Below, in pieces: positions 46,184 to 55,178 of a stretch of 64,000 nucleotides of DNA. The stretch comes from Colwellia piezophila ATCC BAA-637. GTDB taxonomy: Bacteria > Pseudomonadota > Gammaproteobacteria > Enterobacterales > Alteromonadaceae. How positions within the stretch are numbered: position 1 is the stretch's first letter; every line of letters begins with the position of its first letter. The DNA lies in NCBI RefSeq assembly GCF_000378625.1, contig NZ_KB905161.1, positions 58,244-122,243 on the forward strand, written 5' to 3'. A program made the position numbers and the translations under genes. The notes beneath the pieces were generated by a model, which did not search any database, was not told where the DNA came from, and saw only the letters and a program-made list of their open reading frames with translations.

Positions 46184-46948
46184 TTAGCTTCTTAGTCCTA
46201 TACCTTTAGAGATAAGTGTCATGGCGATGGTAAATAAAGTAACAATAAAGAAAATGATTACCGCAAAAGCGGTTACTAAACTAACATCTGATATACCTAA
46301 AAAACCATACCTGAAGGCGTTAACCATATAAACTATTGGGTTTGCTTGCGAAACACCCTGCCAAAAATCAGGCAATAAACTAATCGAATAAAACACACCG
46401 CCAAGGTAAGTTAATGGCGTTAAAATAAAAGTCGGTATAATTGAAATATCATCAAAACTACCGGCAAAGATAGCGTTAATTAAACCACCTAAAGCAAACG
46501 TTGCCGAAGTAAGTACTACCGTAGCGATAATCACCCAAATATTGTGCAGTTGGATATCAACAAATAATAAAGAAACCAACGTAACGATCAAGCCAACTAA
46601 AATACCACGACACATACCGCCGCCAACATAGCCTGCCACTATCACCCAGTTAGGCACTGGCGCTACTAACATTTCTTCAACATTGCGCTGCCACTTAGCA
46701 CTAAAAAATGACGAGGCGACGTTAGAGTATGAGTTAGTAATAACACTCATCATGATCAGACCAGGTACAATAAACGACATATAATCAAAGCCGCCCATTT
46801 CACCAATGCGCGAACCAATTAACGAGCCAAAAATAACAAAATACAAGCTAATGGTAATGGCTGGTGGTACTAAGGTTTGTACCCAAATACGCATGAAACG
46901 CTGTATTTCTTTGGTGAGAATACTTTTTAAGGCGATAGAGTTATTCAT
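46184..46948 (-). CDS. yadH: ABC-2 type exporter permease (YadH-like)
   Basis: A 254-aa inner-membrane permease with six hydrophobic segments and the ABC-2 signature (GGVFYSISLLPDFWQGVSQANPIVYMVNAFRYGFLG). N terminus ...KEIQRFMRIWVQTLVPPAITISLYFVIFG is YadH-like. It abuts the ATPase gene. Substrate is unknown in this family. Confidence 0.88.
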   Translation of the reverse strand: MNNSIALKSILTKEIQRFMRIWVQTLVPPAITISLYFVIFGSLIGSRIGEMGGFDYMSFIVPGLIMMSVITNSYSNVASSFFSAKWQRNVEEMLVAPVPNWVIVAGYVGGGMCRGILVGLIVTLVSLLFVDIQLHNIWVIIATVVLTSATFALGGLINAIFAGSFDDISIIPTFILTPLTYLGGVFYSISLLPDFWQGVSQANPIVYMVNAFRYGFLGISDVSLVTAFAVIIFFIVTLFTIAMTLISKGIGLRS

Positions 46949-47929
46949 TTAATTTGCTCCAACATCAGCGTTTTGCTGCTTCTTTTTCCTGCTATCCGAC
47001 TTTTTATTGATCAAACTAACAAACAAGGCTTCTAAGCGGTTACTTTTATTTCGCATACTCTGCACTTCAATATTGGCTGCGTTTAATTGTGAAAATACTT
47101 GGTTAAGGTTTTGCGACTTATTTAAGTCAATTTCCAAAGTGTGATCATCAATAACTCGATAAGTAATGTCTGTTGATTGCTCAGCAAACTGCTTAAGCTC
47201 AGTTATTGGGGTACCCTCTTTGATATCGAAGACAAAGGTTTCAACATCTAATTGCGCCAGTAGCTTTTTCATACTGGTATCTTCAACAATTTCACCGCCA
47301 TCGATAATGGCAATATTACGACAAAGCATTTCCGCTTCTTCTAAATAGTGAGTGGTGAGGATAATAGTAATGCCTTGCTGGTTTAACTCACGTAAAAAAT
47401 CCCACATAGAGCGACGTAGTTCAATGTCTACCCCCGCAGTTGGCTCATCTAATATCAGCATTTTTGGTTCATGCATTAAAGCACGGGCAATCATCAACCG
47501 GCGTTTCATACCACCAGAGAGTGTCCGCGCGGCATCATCACGTTTATCCCATAACTCGAGTTGCTTTAAGTACTTTTCTGCCCGTTCTATAGCCAGAGGC
47601 TTAGGAACACCGTAATAGCCGGCTTGATTTACTAAAATATTCATCAAGGGCTCAAACTGGCTAAAATTAAATTCTTGAGGCACTAAGCCAATAAAACTTT
47701 TAGCTTTTTCTAAATCGGTATCAATGTCATACCCAAATACTTTTACTTGGCCAGCCGTTTTATTCACTAATGACGTTATCACACCAATAGTAGTAGACTT
47801 ACCGGCACCATTAGGGCCAAGCAAGGCAAAAAAATCGCCTTTTGATACGGTTAAATCAATACCTTTTAAAGCTTGAAAACCGCCTTTATAGGTTTTTGCT
47901 AATGCGCTAATTTCTAGTGCGTAGGTCAT
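46949..47929 (-). CDS. yadG: ABC exporter ATPase (YadG-like)
   Basis: A 326-aa ATPase with Walker A GPNGAGKST, signature LSGGMKRRLMIARALMHEPK and Walker B MLILDEPTAGVD. The C terminus (EGTPITELKQFAEQSTDITYRVIDDHTLEIDL...RLEALFVSLI) matches YadG and ends in a Lys-rich tail (KKSDSRKKKQQ). First gene of yadG-yadH-trmB-like. Confidence 0.9.
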   Translation of the reverse strand: MTYALEISALAKTYKGGFQALKGIDLTVSKGDFFALLGPNGAGKSTTIGVITSLVNKTAGQVKVFGYDIDTDLEKAKSFIGLVPQEFNFSQFEPLMNILVNQAGYYGVPKPLAIERAEKYLKQLELWDKRDDAARTLSGGMKRRLMIARALMHEPKMLILDEPTAGVDIELRRSMWDFLRELNQQGITIILTTHYLEEAEMLCRNIAIIDGGEIVEDTSMKKLLAQLDVETFVFDIKEGTPITELKQFAEQSTDITYRVIDDHTLEIDLNKSQNLNQVFSQLNAANIEVQSMRNKSNRLEALFVSLINKKSDSRKKKQQNADVGAN

Positions 47930-48209
47930 GCTCGCTGCCAGTAAAAATATGGATGGATTATAAATATGGAGCTTAACAATTCAAATTCAATAGCGCGAAT
48001 ATTATATTTATCCGTTAAACCTTTTTTTCGCTAGCGACATCATTGCCACTAAAACGGTAAAGTCAGCACTTTCATCGTCTTTCACTTGTACGGATATTGT
48101 ATACAATTTATAGTGTCGGCTTGTTTTACTTTCTACCTTAGAAGAATACATTAACTCTGTGGATTTACTTTGTGCTCTTACTTTATGAAAAATACGCTTA
48201 AGGAACATT

Positions 48210-50588
48210 ATGCGACAAAAACACTTAACCTTTTCACTCGTGAAGCTTTCAGCCAAGTTACTGCTTACTACCGCTATTGCCTTATCACTTTCAGCTTGTC
48301 AAAGCACCGGTAGCGACGATGATATACCGACGGTCAAACAAACAGACTCTAAACTTACCCTTAAAGCCATTTATCAAGATAAAGCCTTTAAATCTGAAAA
48401 AATTGGTCAAATACGCTGGCTTAAAGACGGTAGTGGTTACCTTGCTTTAGAAACATCAACAGATGAACATAGCAAAAAAGATAAGGCCAACAACAACGAA
48501 ATTAGTGACAGTAAAGCAGAGGATACAAGTAAGGAAATAGTGCAATACGACTCTAAAACATTAACTGGCACCGTCTTAGTTAGCACAAAGCAGTTAACAC
48601 CCGCAGGTGCTAAAAAAGCGCTTGAAATTGATAACTACATCTTTTCAGACGATCGCAGTAAATTATTAATTTATACCAATAGCCAAAAAGTATGGCGTTC
48701 AAAAAGCCGTGGCGATTATTGGTTATTTGATTTCAGTACTAACAAACTCAGCCAATTAGGTGGTAAAGGCGTTGCCGATAGCCAACTCATGTTTGCTAAG
48801 TTCTCTCCTGATGCCAAACAAGTCGCTTATGTGCTCAACAATAACATTTATGTCCAAAGCATCAACGACATGAGCATCACCCAACTGACCAATAGTGCTG
48901 GCAATGGCATTATCAATGGTTTATTCGATTGGGTTTATGAAGAAGAATTTATGATTCGTGATGGCTTTCGCTGGAGTCCTAACGGTAAAAAAATCGCTTA
49001 CTGGCAACTGGATACCCGTGGTAGTAAAGATTTCATCATGATCAATAATACTGATGAGTTATACCCTACCCTAACTAAATTCCCTTATCCTAAAGTTGGC
49101 GAAGACAATGCCCTAGCTAAAGTAGGTATCGTTGATTTAACCAGCAAAAAAACCACCTGGACAAAACTGCCTAATAATTCTCGTGATATGTACATTCCCC
49201 GGATGAATTGGTCGGGTAACAGCGAAGAAATACTGGTACAACATCTTAATCGTAAACAGGATACTAACCACTTATACCTAGCCAATGCTAATAGCGGTAA
49301 AGTGACCTTAGTGATGACAGAAAAGGAAGAAAGCTTTATCGACTTTGTTGATGATGCCCGATGGTTAGACAACGGAAATAGCTTTATTTGGACCAGTGAA
49401 CGCAGTGGTTGGCGTCACCTTTACCGTATTTCTCGCGACGGAAAAAACGTAAAGAACTTAACTGATGGTGACTTTGATATCACTGAAATTAAAGCCGTTG
49501 ATGAAAAATATGGTTGGTTATACTTCATGGCCTCACCAACAAATGTTACCCAGCGCTATTTATATCGCAGTAAGTTAGACGGCAGTTTATCTAACCAACG
49601 TGTTACGCCTGATGAGTATGTTGGTTTTAACCAATATCAAATGGCAGAAAATGGTAGCTGGGCAATTCACAGCTATTCAAGTTTCGCCAAACCAACCAGT
49701 AAATACTTAATAAATATTCCGCTAACACCGGGCAGCGTTCATAAGAAAAAGCACACTTTAATGCGCAATGAAAAGTTAAAGAATAAGTTGGCTTCACTTG
49801 AACTTGCTCAAACAGAGTTTTTCCAAGTAGAAGCACAAGATGGCCTAATACTTGATGGTTACATCACCCGCCCAGCAAACTTTGATGCTAGCAAAAAATA
49901 CCCAATCATCTTTTATGTTTACGGTGAAGCATGGGGACAAACAGTACAAGACAAATGGCGCGGTAATGCCTTTATCTGGGATCAATTGTTAGCGCAGCAA
50001 GGATATATTATTGCCTCGGTAGATAACCGTGGCACACGTGCACCTAGAGGGAAAGCATGGCGTAAGTCGATTTATGGCGGTGTTGGTATTTTATCTTCTC
50101 GTGATCAAAGTGATGCACTAAAAGCAATGATTGACCGTTGGTCATACATCGACAGCAATCGCGTTGGTATTTGGGGACACTCTGGTGGCGGCTCTATGAC
50201 CTTAAATATGTTATTTAGATACCCTGAGCAATACAATGTTGGCATTTCTTCCGCGCCAGTAACTGACCAACGCCTTTACGATACTATCTACCAAGAACGT
50301 TATTCGGGCCTGTTAGAAGATCACGCTGAGGGATATAAACAAGGCTCACCGATCACTCATGCAGCAAACTTACAAGGTAAGTTATTACTCATACATGGCA
50401 CAGGTGATGACAACGTGCATTACCAAGGCAGTGAACGCCTGATCAATAAGTTAGTTGAATACAACAAGCAGTTTGAGTTTATGTCTTACCCTAACCGTAG
50501 CCATAGTTTACGAGAAGGCAAAGGTACCACACTGCATTATAAAACCATGAAGACAGAGTTCTTTAACAAGCATTTGTTACCTCAGTAA
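48210..50588 (+). CDS. Dipeptidyl peptidase IV-like lipoprotein (S9B)
   Basis: A 792-aa exported serine peptidase removing X-Pro/X-Ala dipeptides. It has a signal peptide with lipobox LSLSAC, then a beta-propeller domain bearing the substrate-amino-terminus-binding motif DWVYEEEF (240-247), then an alpha/beta hydrolase domain with Ser658 in GHSGGG, Asp733 in GTGDDNVH and His765 in NRSHS. Ribosome binding site AAGGAA precedes the ATG. The nucleophile context GHSGGG differs from the GWSYGG of most DPP-IV. Standalone gene with its own terminator. Confidence 0.93.
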   Translation: MRQKHLTFSLVKLSAKLLLTTAIALSLSACQSTGSDDDIPTVKQTDSKLTLKAIYQDKAFKSEKIGQIRWLKDGSGYLALETSTDEHSKKDKANNNEISDSKAEDTSKEIVQYDSKTLTGTVLVSTKQLTPAGAKKALEIDNYIFSDDRSKLLIYTNSQKVWRSKSRGDYWLFDFSTNKLSQLGGKGVADSQLMFAKFSPDAKQVAYVLNNNIYVQSINDMSITQLTNSAGNGIINGLFDWVYEEEFMIRDGFRWSPNGKKIAYWQLDTRGSKDFIMINNTDELYPTLTKFPYPKVGEDNALAKVGIVDLTSKKTTWTKLPNNSRDMYIPRMNWSGNSEEILVQHLNRKQDTNHLYLANANSGKVTLVMTEKEESFIDFVDDARWLDNGNSFIWTSERSGWRHLYRISRDGKNVKNLTDGDFDITEIKAVDEKYGWLYFMASPTNVTQRYLYRSKLDGSLSNQRVTPDEYVGFNQYQMAENGSWAIHSYSSFAKPTSKYLINIPLTPGSVHKKKHTLMRNEKLKNKLASLELAQTEFFQVEAQDGLILDGYITRPANFDASKKYPIIFYVYGEAWGQTVQDKWRGNAFIWDQLLAQQGYIIASVDNRGTRAPRGKAWRKSIYGGVGILSSRDQSDALKAMIDRWSYIDSNRVGIWGHSGGGSMTLNMLFRYPEQYNVGISSAPVTDQRLYDTIYQERYSGLLEDHAEGYKQGSPITHAANLQGKLLLIHGTGDDNVHYQGSERLINKLVEYNKQFEFMSYPNRSHSLREGKGTTLHYKTMKTEFFNKHLLPQ

Positions 50589-50627
50589 CTTCACTAGCAA
50601 AGAGCCAGCGAAGCATAGCTAAAGAAG

Positions 50628-50663
50628 AAAGGGCAACGAGTTTGAAGCTAGTTGCCCTTTTTT
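50628..50663. terminator. Terminator after the DPP-IV-like gene
   Basis: AAAGGGCAAC pairs with GTTGCCCTTT followed by T run, about 40 bp past the stop codon. Confidence 0.85.
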
Positions 50664-50825
50664 GTAGTTCATCTGTTTAAGGGGTGACTAAAGGGTTCGT
50701 TGACGAATAAGAATGGTATTCTTACCTATTTGTCACCGAGCCCAGTTATTTATTAAGGACTAATAAATAATTACTAACTTCATTGCATAGTTCATCATAG
50801 CCACAATAAATTCCGTACTATTCAA

Positions 50826-52319
50826 CTACTTATGACTCACTGATGATAAACCTATGGCGACTGTCTTAACATTGTTTCTTCCAGCATCTTTGGCGTTATA
50901 TAAAGCTTTATCCGTTAATTCTATTAAGTGTTTTGCTAAAGTACCTTTTTTTGGAAAAATAGTGCAACAGCCTATACTTACTGAAACATAATCATATATA
51001 TCTGATCCTTCATGTGGAATTTTCAAACTGCATATCTCAGTACGTATATGCTGAGCAAGGCTTTCAGTCTCTGTCGTTTCAGGCAAGATCACCGCAAATT
51101 CTTCACCTCCATATCGGGCAATTAAATCACTAGGCCTATGCACTAAACGCTGAGCAGTACTTGTGATCAGCTTTAAACATTCATCACCTTTCACATGGCC
51201 GTATATATCGTTATATTGCTTGAAATAATCAATATCAATTATCAATAATGATATTGGACTATGGTTTCTAATTGCTCTAGCCCATTCATTTTCTAAAAAG
51301 TAATCAAAATGTCTTCTATTGGCTATTCCTGTCAGGCCATCAGTTCGAGACATATTAGTTAACTTCTTGTTAGCCTGATTAAGTTTGAAGGTTCTCTTTT
51401 TTACTTTTTCTTCCAATTTTGCATGAGCACTCTTTAATTCATACCGTTTAGTAGCAATGACATAGACAGAAAGCCCTAAACTAAAAACAAAAATTAAAAG
51501 TGATACAAAAGAATGCCAGTTAGTATCTAAATTAAAAGGACCCACTCTTTGTGCGGTAGCGAATGTAAAACAAAGTGAAGTGGCAAGGACAAAAGCAGTC
51601 GCGATTCGCATATTTAAATACAATGCAATTAAAACGCCTAATACCAACAGTAAATATATCGTTGAAGTAACATAGTAGACAGCTGAAACCATCAAAACAA
51701 TAAAGCTGAATAAAGATAAATAGAGCCATTTTTTTCTATTGATAAAAAGAGCCCCTTTCTTTGAACTCCAGCTTAATAAAAAAGGAACAATAACAAAGTA
51801 GCCATGAAAGTCAGCGAGTGCGCCAGATAACCAAATCGAAAGTACATTGACAACTGTGCTATTGGTTGAAAGGGTGGTATATCCACCTATTGAATAAAGA
51901 GTAATTAATAGCGCCATATTTAGAGCACTAGGCAAGAGAGTAACTTTTAAAACAAAATCGATGATAAGTCGACTGCTTTCTAGGTTTGCTTTACCTAGAT
52001 ACTTTTTGTAAAGGTAATAAGCGAAGTAGGCTTGAATAAATGTATTTATCGTTGCCGCTAGTGCGCCAAAAAAACATGCATACAGTATTGGGGAATCGTT
52101 TAAAGGTGAAATCAAATAAGGAGTGTTGGCAATAAAAGAACCTAGCCAAATAGCTGGCAATATAGATTTTCCATAAATAATACAAGCAGCAAGCCCAATA
52201 CCTGAAGGTAACCATATTAATGTGATTGAGCCTTCGCCAATACCGGCAAACTCAATACCTACCCAACCGCTAAATGCATATAAAACAAGTACTAGTAGCG
52301 ATTGACGAACCTTTAACAT
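50826..52319 (-). CDS. MASE1-GGDEF diguanylate cyclase
   Basis: A 497-aa inner-membrane enzyme predicted to make c-di-GMP. The first 290 residues form a MASE1-like sensor with about eight membrane segments (VGIEFAGIGEGSITLIWLPSGIGLAACIIYG is typical). A short coiled linker (KLEEKVKKRTFKLNQANKKL) leads to a GGDEF domain with signature RYGGEEFAVILPE, so it should be active. The inhibitory I-site RxxD is not obvious at the usual position. Monocistronic. Confidence 0.92.
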   Translation of the reverse strand: MLKVRQSLLVLVLYAFSGWVGIEFAGIGEGSITLIWLPSGIGLAACIIYGKSILPAIWLGSFIANTPYLISPLNDSPILYACFFGALAATINTFIQAYFAYYLYKKYLGKANLESSRLIIDFVLKVTLLPSALNMALLITLYSIGGYTTLSTNSTVVNVLSIWLSGALADFHGYFVIVPFLLSWSSKKGALFINRKKWLYLSLFSFIVLMVSAVYYVTSTIYLLLVLGVLIALYLNMRIATAFVLATSLCFTFATAQRVGPFNLDTNWHSFVSLLIFVFSLGLSVYVIATKRYELKSAHAKLEEKVKKRTFKLNQANKKLTNMSRTDGLTGIANRRHFDYFLENEWARAIRNHSPISLLIIDIDYFKQYNDIYGHVKGDECLKLITSTAQRLVHRPSDLIARYGGEEFAVILPETTETESLAQHIRTEICSLKIPHEGSDIYDYVSVSIGCCTIFPKKGTLAKHLIELTDKALYNAKDAGRNNVKTVAIGLSSVSHK

Positions 52320-52476
52320 AAAGAACAGTCCTTGGCCGTTGAGAGACAGTCATATCAGTATAGCAGGAGTTGAATGGTCACCTTTCTCAGTGTGGTTTTT
52401 TATCTTTTATGATTTAATCAACTAGCTACCTTCAGTGTTTTCGTAAAAATTTATTTATTAATAAACAAACGACAGT

Positions 52477-53136
52477 TTAAAATTGAAAATTAATGCTCAA
52501 GCTAACTTCATTTTGTAGCCAAAGAGAATCATCGCTACCACAGGCTAGTTGCTGGCATAAAGTAGTATTTTCTCCCGCTAAAAAAATTGAATAAACTCTC
52601 GACTCTAATCGAACATTAACATCATTATTCACTGCAAAGTCTTTGTGTACACCAAAACTCATTGAAAGCTTTATATCATCATTAAAGGATCGATTGGGCG
52701 CTGAAAAATAAGTGATGCCAAGACCAGTGCTAATCCAGATATTTTGCTGCTGTGATAAAGGGTAGTTACTGCCAAAATGCAAATAATGAAGTTGGATATC
52801 ATCTTCTGGAGTAGCGTTTAATTGTGACGTTAACAGTGCTGAAGTGAATACTTGTTGATAGTGATTAAAAATAAGGTTGCCATATTGGGGAGGATTTACC
52901 TTAGAGGTATTGACCTTAGGTGATAAATCAAAAGAGAGTATGTCGTTATCCTTATCCTCACCGCTAAGGTTAAGATTAAGGTTCAGGTTAAATTTAATTT
53001 CTTGTTGCTGTACTGATAGGTCATTATCTTGAGATAACATGTAACCAGAAGACAGTGAAAACTCTAACGAAAAGTCGTCATTGGCCCCGGCAAATAGCGG
53101 AAATAGTAAAAATATACAGACAACAAGTTTAGACAT
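52477..53136 (-). CDS. Putative outer-membrane beta-barrel protein
   Basis: A 219-aa exported protein of unknown function. The signal peptide is MSKLVVCIFLLFPLFAGA; the mature part has alternating polar/hydrophobic strands and ends in Phe (EVSLSINFQF), as outer-membrane barrels do. KFNLNLNLNLSGEDKD includes a short Asn-Leu repeat. One Cys pair (CQQLACG) lies near the end. The ATG at 53136 is chosen; an upstream TTG at 53157 has no better support. Confidence 0.6.
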   Translation of the reverse strand: MSKLVVCIFLLFPLFAGANDDFSLEFSLSSGYMLSQDNDLSVQQQEIKFNLNLNLNLSGEDKDNDILSFDLSPKVNTSKVNPPQYGNLIFNHYQQVFTSALLTSQLNATPEDDIQLHYLHFGSNYPLSQQQNIWISTGLGITYFSAPNRSFNDDIKLSMSFGVHKDFAVNNDVNVRLESRVYSIFLAGENTTLCQQLACGSDDSLWLQNEVSLSINFQF

Positions 53137-53906
53137 AAAACTCTGTACACAGATCAAAAAACGAACAGGTAGTATTACCTATCATGAGCAAAAACACCAG
53201 TAATTCGTTTGTTTTTTGTACAGATGCAGCAAGTGTATTCTTTGTCCTTGATAACGCTCATTTTATTAGAATAAGGTATTAAAGTAAGTAATACATAAGT
53301 TGCAAAGTCAGTAACATGAGCAAAAGAGGAAGTGACATTTAAGCATTATATGTGCTTATGTGACACCGACCGTTTTATCCTGATCATATTGTCGGTGTGC
53401 CGACTACACGCAAGGGGAATATAGACACAGATCTCCTCCTTGCATCCCCCGCGCTGCCCTGCTCAGCAAAACATTCAATCAACAACTAGCGTAAACCTCG
53501 ATTCCTGCCAATTTATCATCCATGAACAACACCATCCCTCGACGTCAGGACAATAAGATCCTCCATTGTCCTGATGATGAACAAAGCGCTGTTACGTCGA
53601 AATACACTTTTTATCATTGAAGAATACGTTTGTTAGCAGCTCCGAGGGATTCCAAAGGGAGAAGAAAGAATGGAGGCTGTCACACTCGTCCTTCTGGGTG
53701 TCATCGCCACCGCGACAATATAACTTGAGTGAGTAAAAAAGAGTGAAGTATTTAATTAAAAATGAGAATAGCTATTAAGTGTCACTGACCCCTTTTGTCT
53801 TCACAGGCAGCTTCACCTGCCATCATTTGGTAATGGGCGCCATGCTCAGATGCATCAAATCCTTTTAATTTTCCTTAGCTTAAGCAACTATGTTGAAATA
53901 ATAACG
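53137..53906. other. 770-bp gene-poor interval with a G+C-richer block
   Basis: No convincing gene. At 53360-53371 (GTGACACCGACC) and 53779-53790 (GTGTCACTGACC) are near-identical direct repeats about 420 bp apart. Between them the sequence is visibly richer in G+C than its surroundings. It has an inverted pair ACACCGAC/GTCGGTGT (53363-53398) and a perfect 10-bp stem TCAGGACAAT/ATTGTCCTGA (53545-53574). The longest frame with a ribosome binding site, at about 53670, codes only 17 residues. It could be a remnant of a mobile element or an unrecognised RNA. Confidence 0.45.
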
Positions 53907-54179
53907 TTAACTGCTAATAAATGAATTAACGCCATCGCTATAGCCTAAAGCAAAAGCTTGATGGATACTTTTATGATTGCCATCAGGGCCGGTGTGTGTG
54001 TCACCTAAACTATCAATATCTAAACTAATGAAGCGCTGTAAAAGAGAGCCTTGTTGGTAGCCAGAGTTATAGGCACATTGGCAACACTTATAGCTGCCTT
54101 TAGTAGATATTTGATACTCCGCTAAGTTGGTCAGTGAGCTTTCATCTAATCGCCTTTCGTGAACTTGGTTACAGGACAT
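53907..54179 (-). CDS. Hypothetical Cys-containing protein (90 aa)
   Basis: A 90-aa protein not recognised. It starts MSCNQVHERRLDESSLTNLAEYQIS, has a KCCQCAYNSGYQQG centre with CxxC-like cysteines, and ends with GYSDGVNSFISS. No signal peptide or membrane segment. The ATG at 54179 has AGGAAAG 6 bp upstream; a longer frame from 54305 reads poorly. The CxxC and Cys/His content would suit a metal or redox site (inference). Confidence 0.55.
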   Translation of the reverse strand: MSCNQVHERRLDESSLTNLAEYQISTKGSYKCCQCAYNSGYQQGSLLQRFISLDIDSLGDTHTGPDGNHKSIHQAFALGYSDGVNSFISS

Positions 54180-54776
54180 GGTATCTTTCCTATTTATTAC
54201 CTTTAATGTATGCATCCTAGCAATAGTATTTGACTTAATAGTAGCCTCTGGTCCTTGGTTTACCTCAAGATTTAAGTCTGAGCCTACTGATCGCATTGCT
54301 TGCATGATTACTGTCGTCCTCGCCCTTAAAAGTATGAATTGTTCAAGAAAATTAATAACTCTTCTATAAGTTAACTATTCCACAATCAAAAGCAAAAGAA
54401 CATTACACGACCTTACAACCCCAATGACATTATTGAGAAAATAGTTAAATTGATAAATTTTCATGCTAAATATTGTGCAAAAAATGACAGGCTATTACGA
54501 AGATTGATTTATTGGCATTTTCTTATAGGAATTTTTAAAAGACATAAACCGAACAAATAAGCAATGGTTAAACAATAACTTATCGGAAATAAAAACATTG
54601 AAAAGTGTGAAAAATAGCGGTATTTAGTAGGCTGTAATTAGCTGACATTGTTTAAGGCACTACTAGCCTGTAAATTTGTACTCAGTTTCCAAGGGTACTA
54701 ACCCCAAGTATACTACCCACGTATTACGTACCATATAATCTACGTAGCATTTAATCTAAGTTAAGCAGGAATCGTC
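54180..54776. other. 600-bp AT-rich intergenic region
   Basis: Upstream of both flanking small genes, which are divergent. No tRNA, terminator, gene or known operator is visible. It must contain the promoters for the 90-aa and 122-aa proteins. The final 60 bp before 54777 has several short direct repeats (TACGTA, ATCTA) but nothing specific. Confidence 0.4.
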
Positions 54777-55145
54777 ATGATCAAATATATTAAAGCTTTA
54801 TCACTCGTATTAGTTTTAGCAGGCAGTGTTTATTTACCAAGCGCTTACGCTGGCAAGACAAACGACATGTTAATCACCATTGCAGAGACTGACCCTGTAC
54901 TTGTTGACCGATTAAATGACATTGCCTTAAATGATGCCCTGCTACTTAAGAAAATATTACAAATGGCAGATGCAAAAGTTGAACAGTTAGAAAGATTACT
55001 TGATTTAGCAGAATATGATCCTGAGACTTTGGATAAGTTGATCACTATTTACAATGCTAAAACGGCGCCAGAGCAGGAACTACAACAACCCCAAATGAGT
55101 ACGTTTGGAACTATAAATGACGGTGGTGGAATTATCCGAAATTAA
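54777..55145 (+). CDS. Small exported helical protein (122 aa), hypothetical
   Basis: A 122-aa protein of unknown function with signal peptide MIKYIKALSLVLVLAGSVYLPSAYA. The mature 97 residues are acidic and mainly helical with Leu-rich repeats of the type DRLNDIALND, KKILQMADAKVEQLERLLDLAEYDPETLDKL, then a short Gln/Pro tail. Soluble periplasmic location predicted. It is convergent with the kinase gene (33 bp gap); any functional link is speculative. Confidence 0.7.
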   Translation: MIKYIKALSLVLVLAGSVYLPSAYAGKTNDMLITIAETDPVLVDRLNDIALNDALLLKKILQMADAKVEQLERLLDLAEYDPETLDKLITIYNAKTAPEQELQQPQMSTFGTINDGGGIIRN

Positions 55146-55178
55146 TTTATGTCTTATTTTACTTCATAAAGTTATAAG

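Noticed and set aside
48008-48208. Minus-strand frame (about 66-82 aa) between yadG and the DPP-IV-like gene
   Set aside because: It overlaps or abuts the start of the peptidase gene, has no ribosome binding site and matches no family I know. Possible but not supportable.
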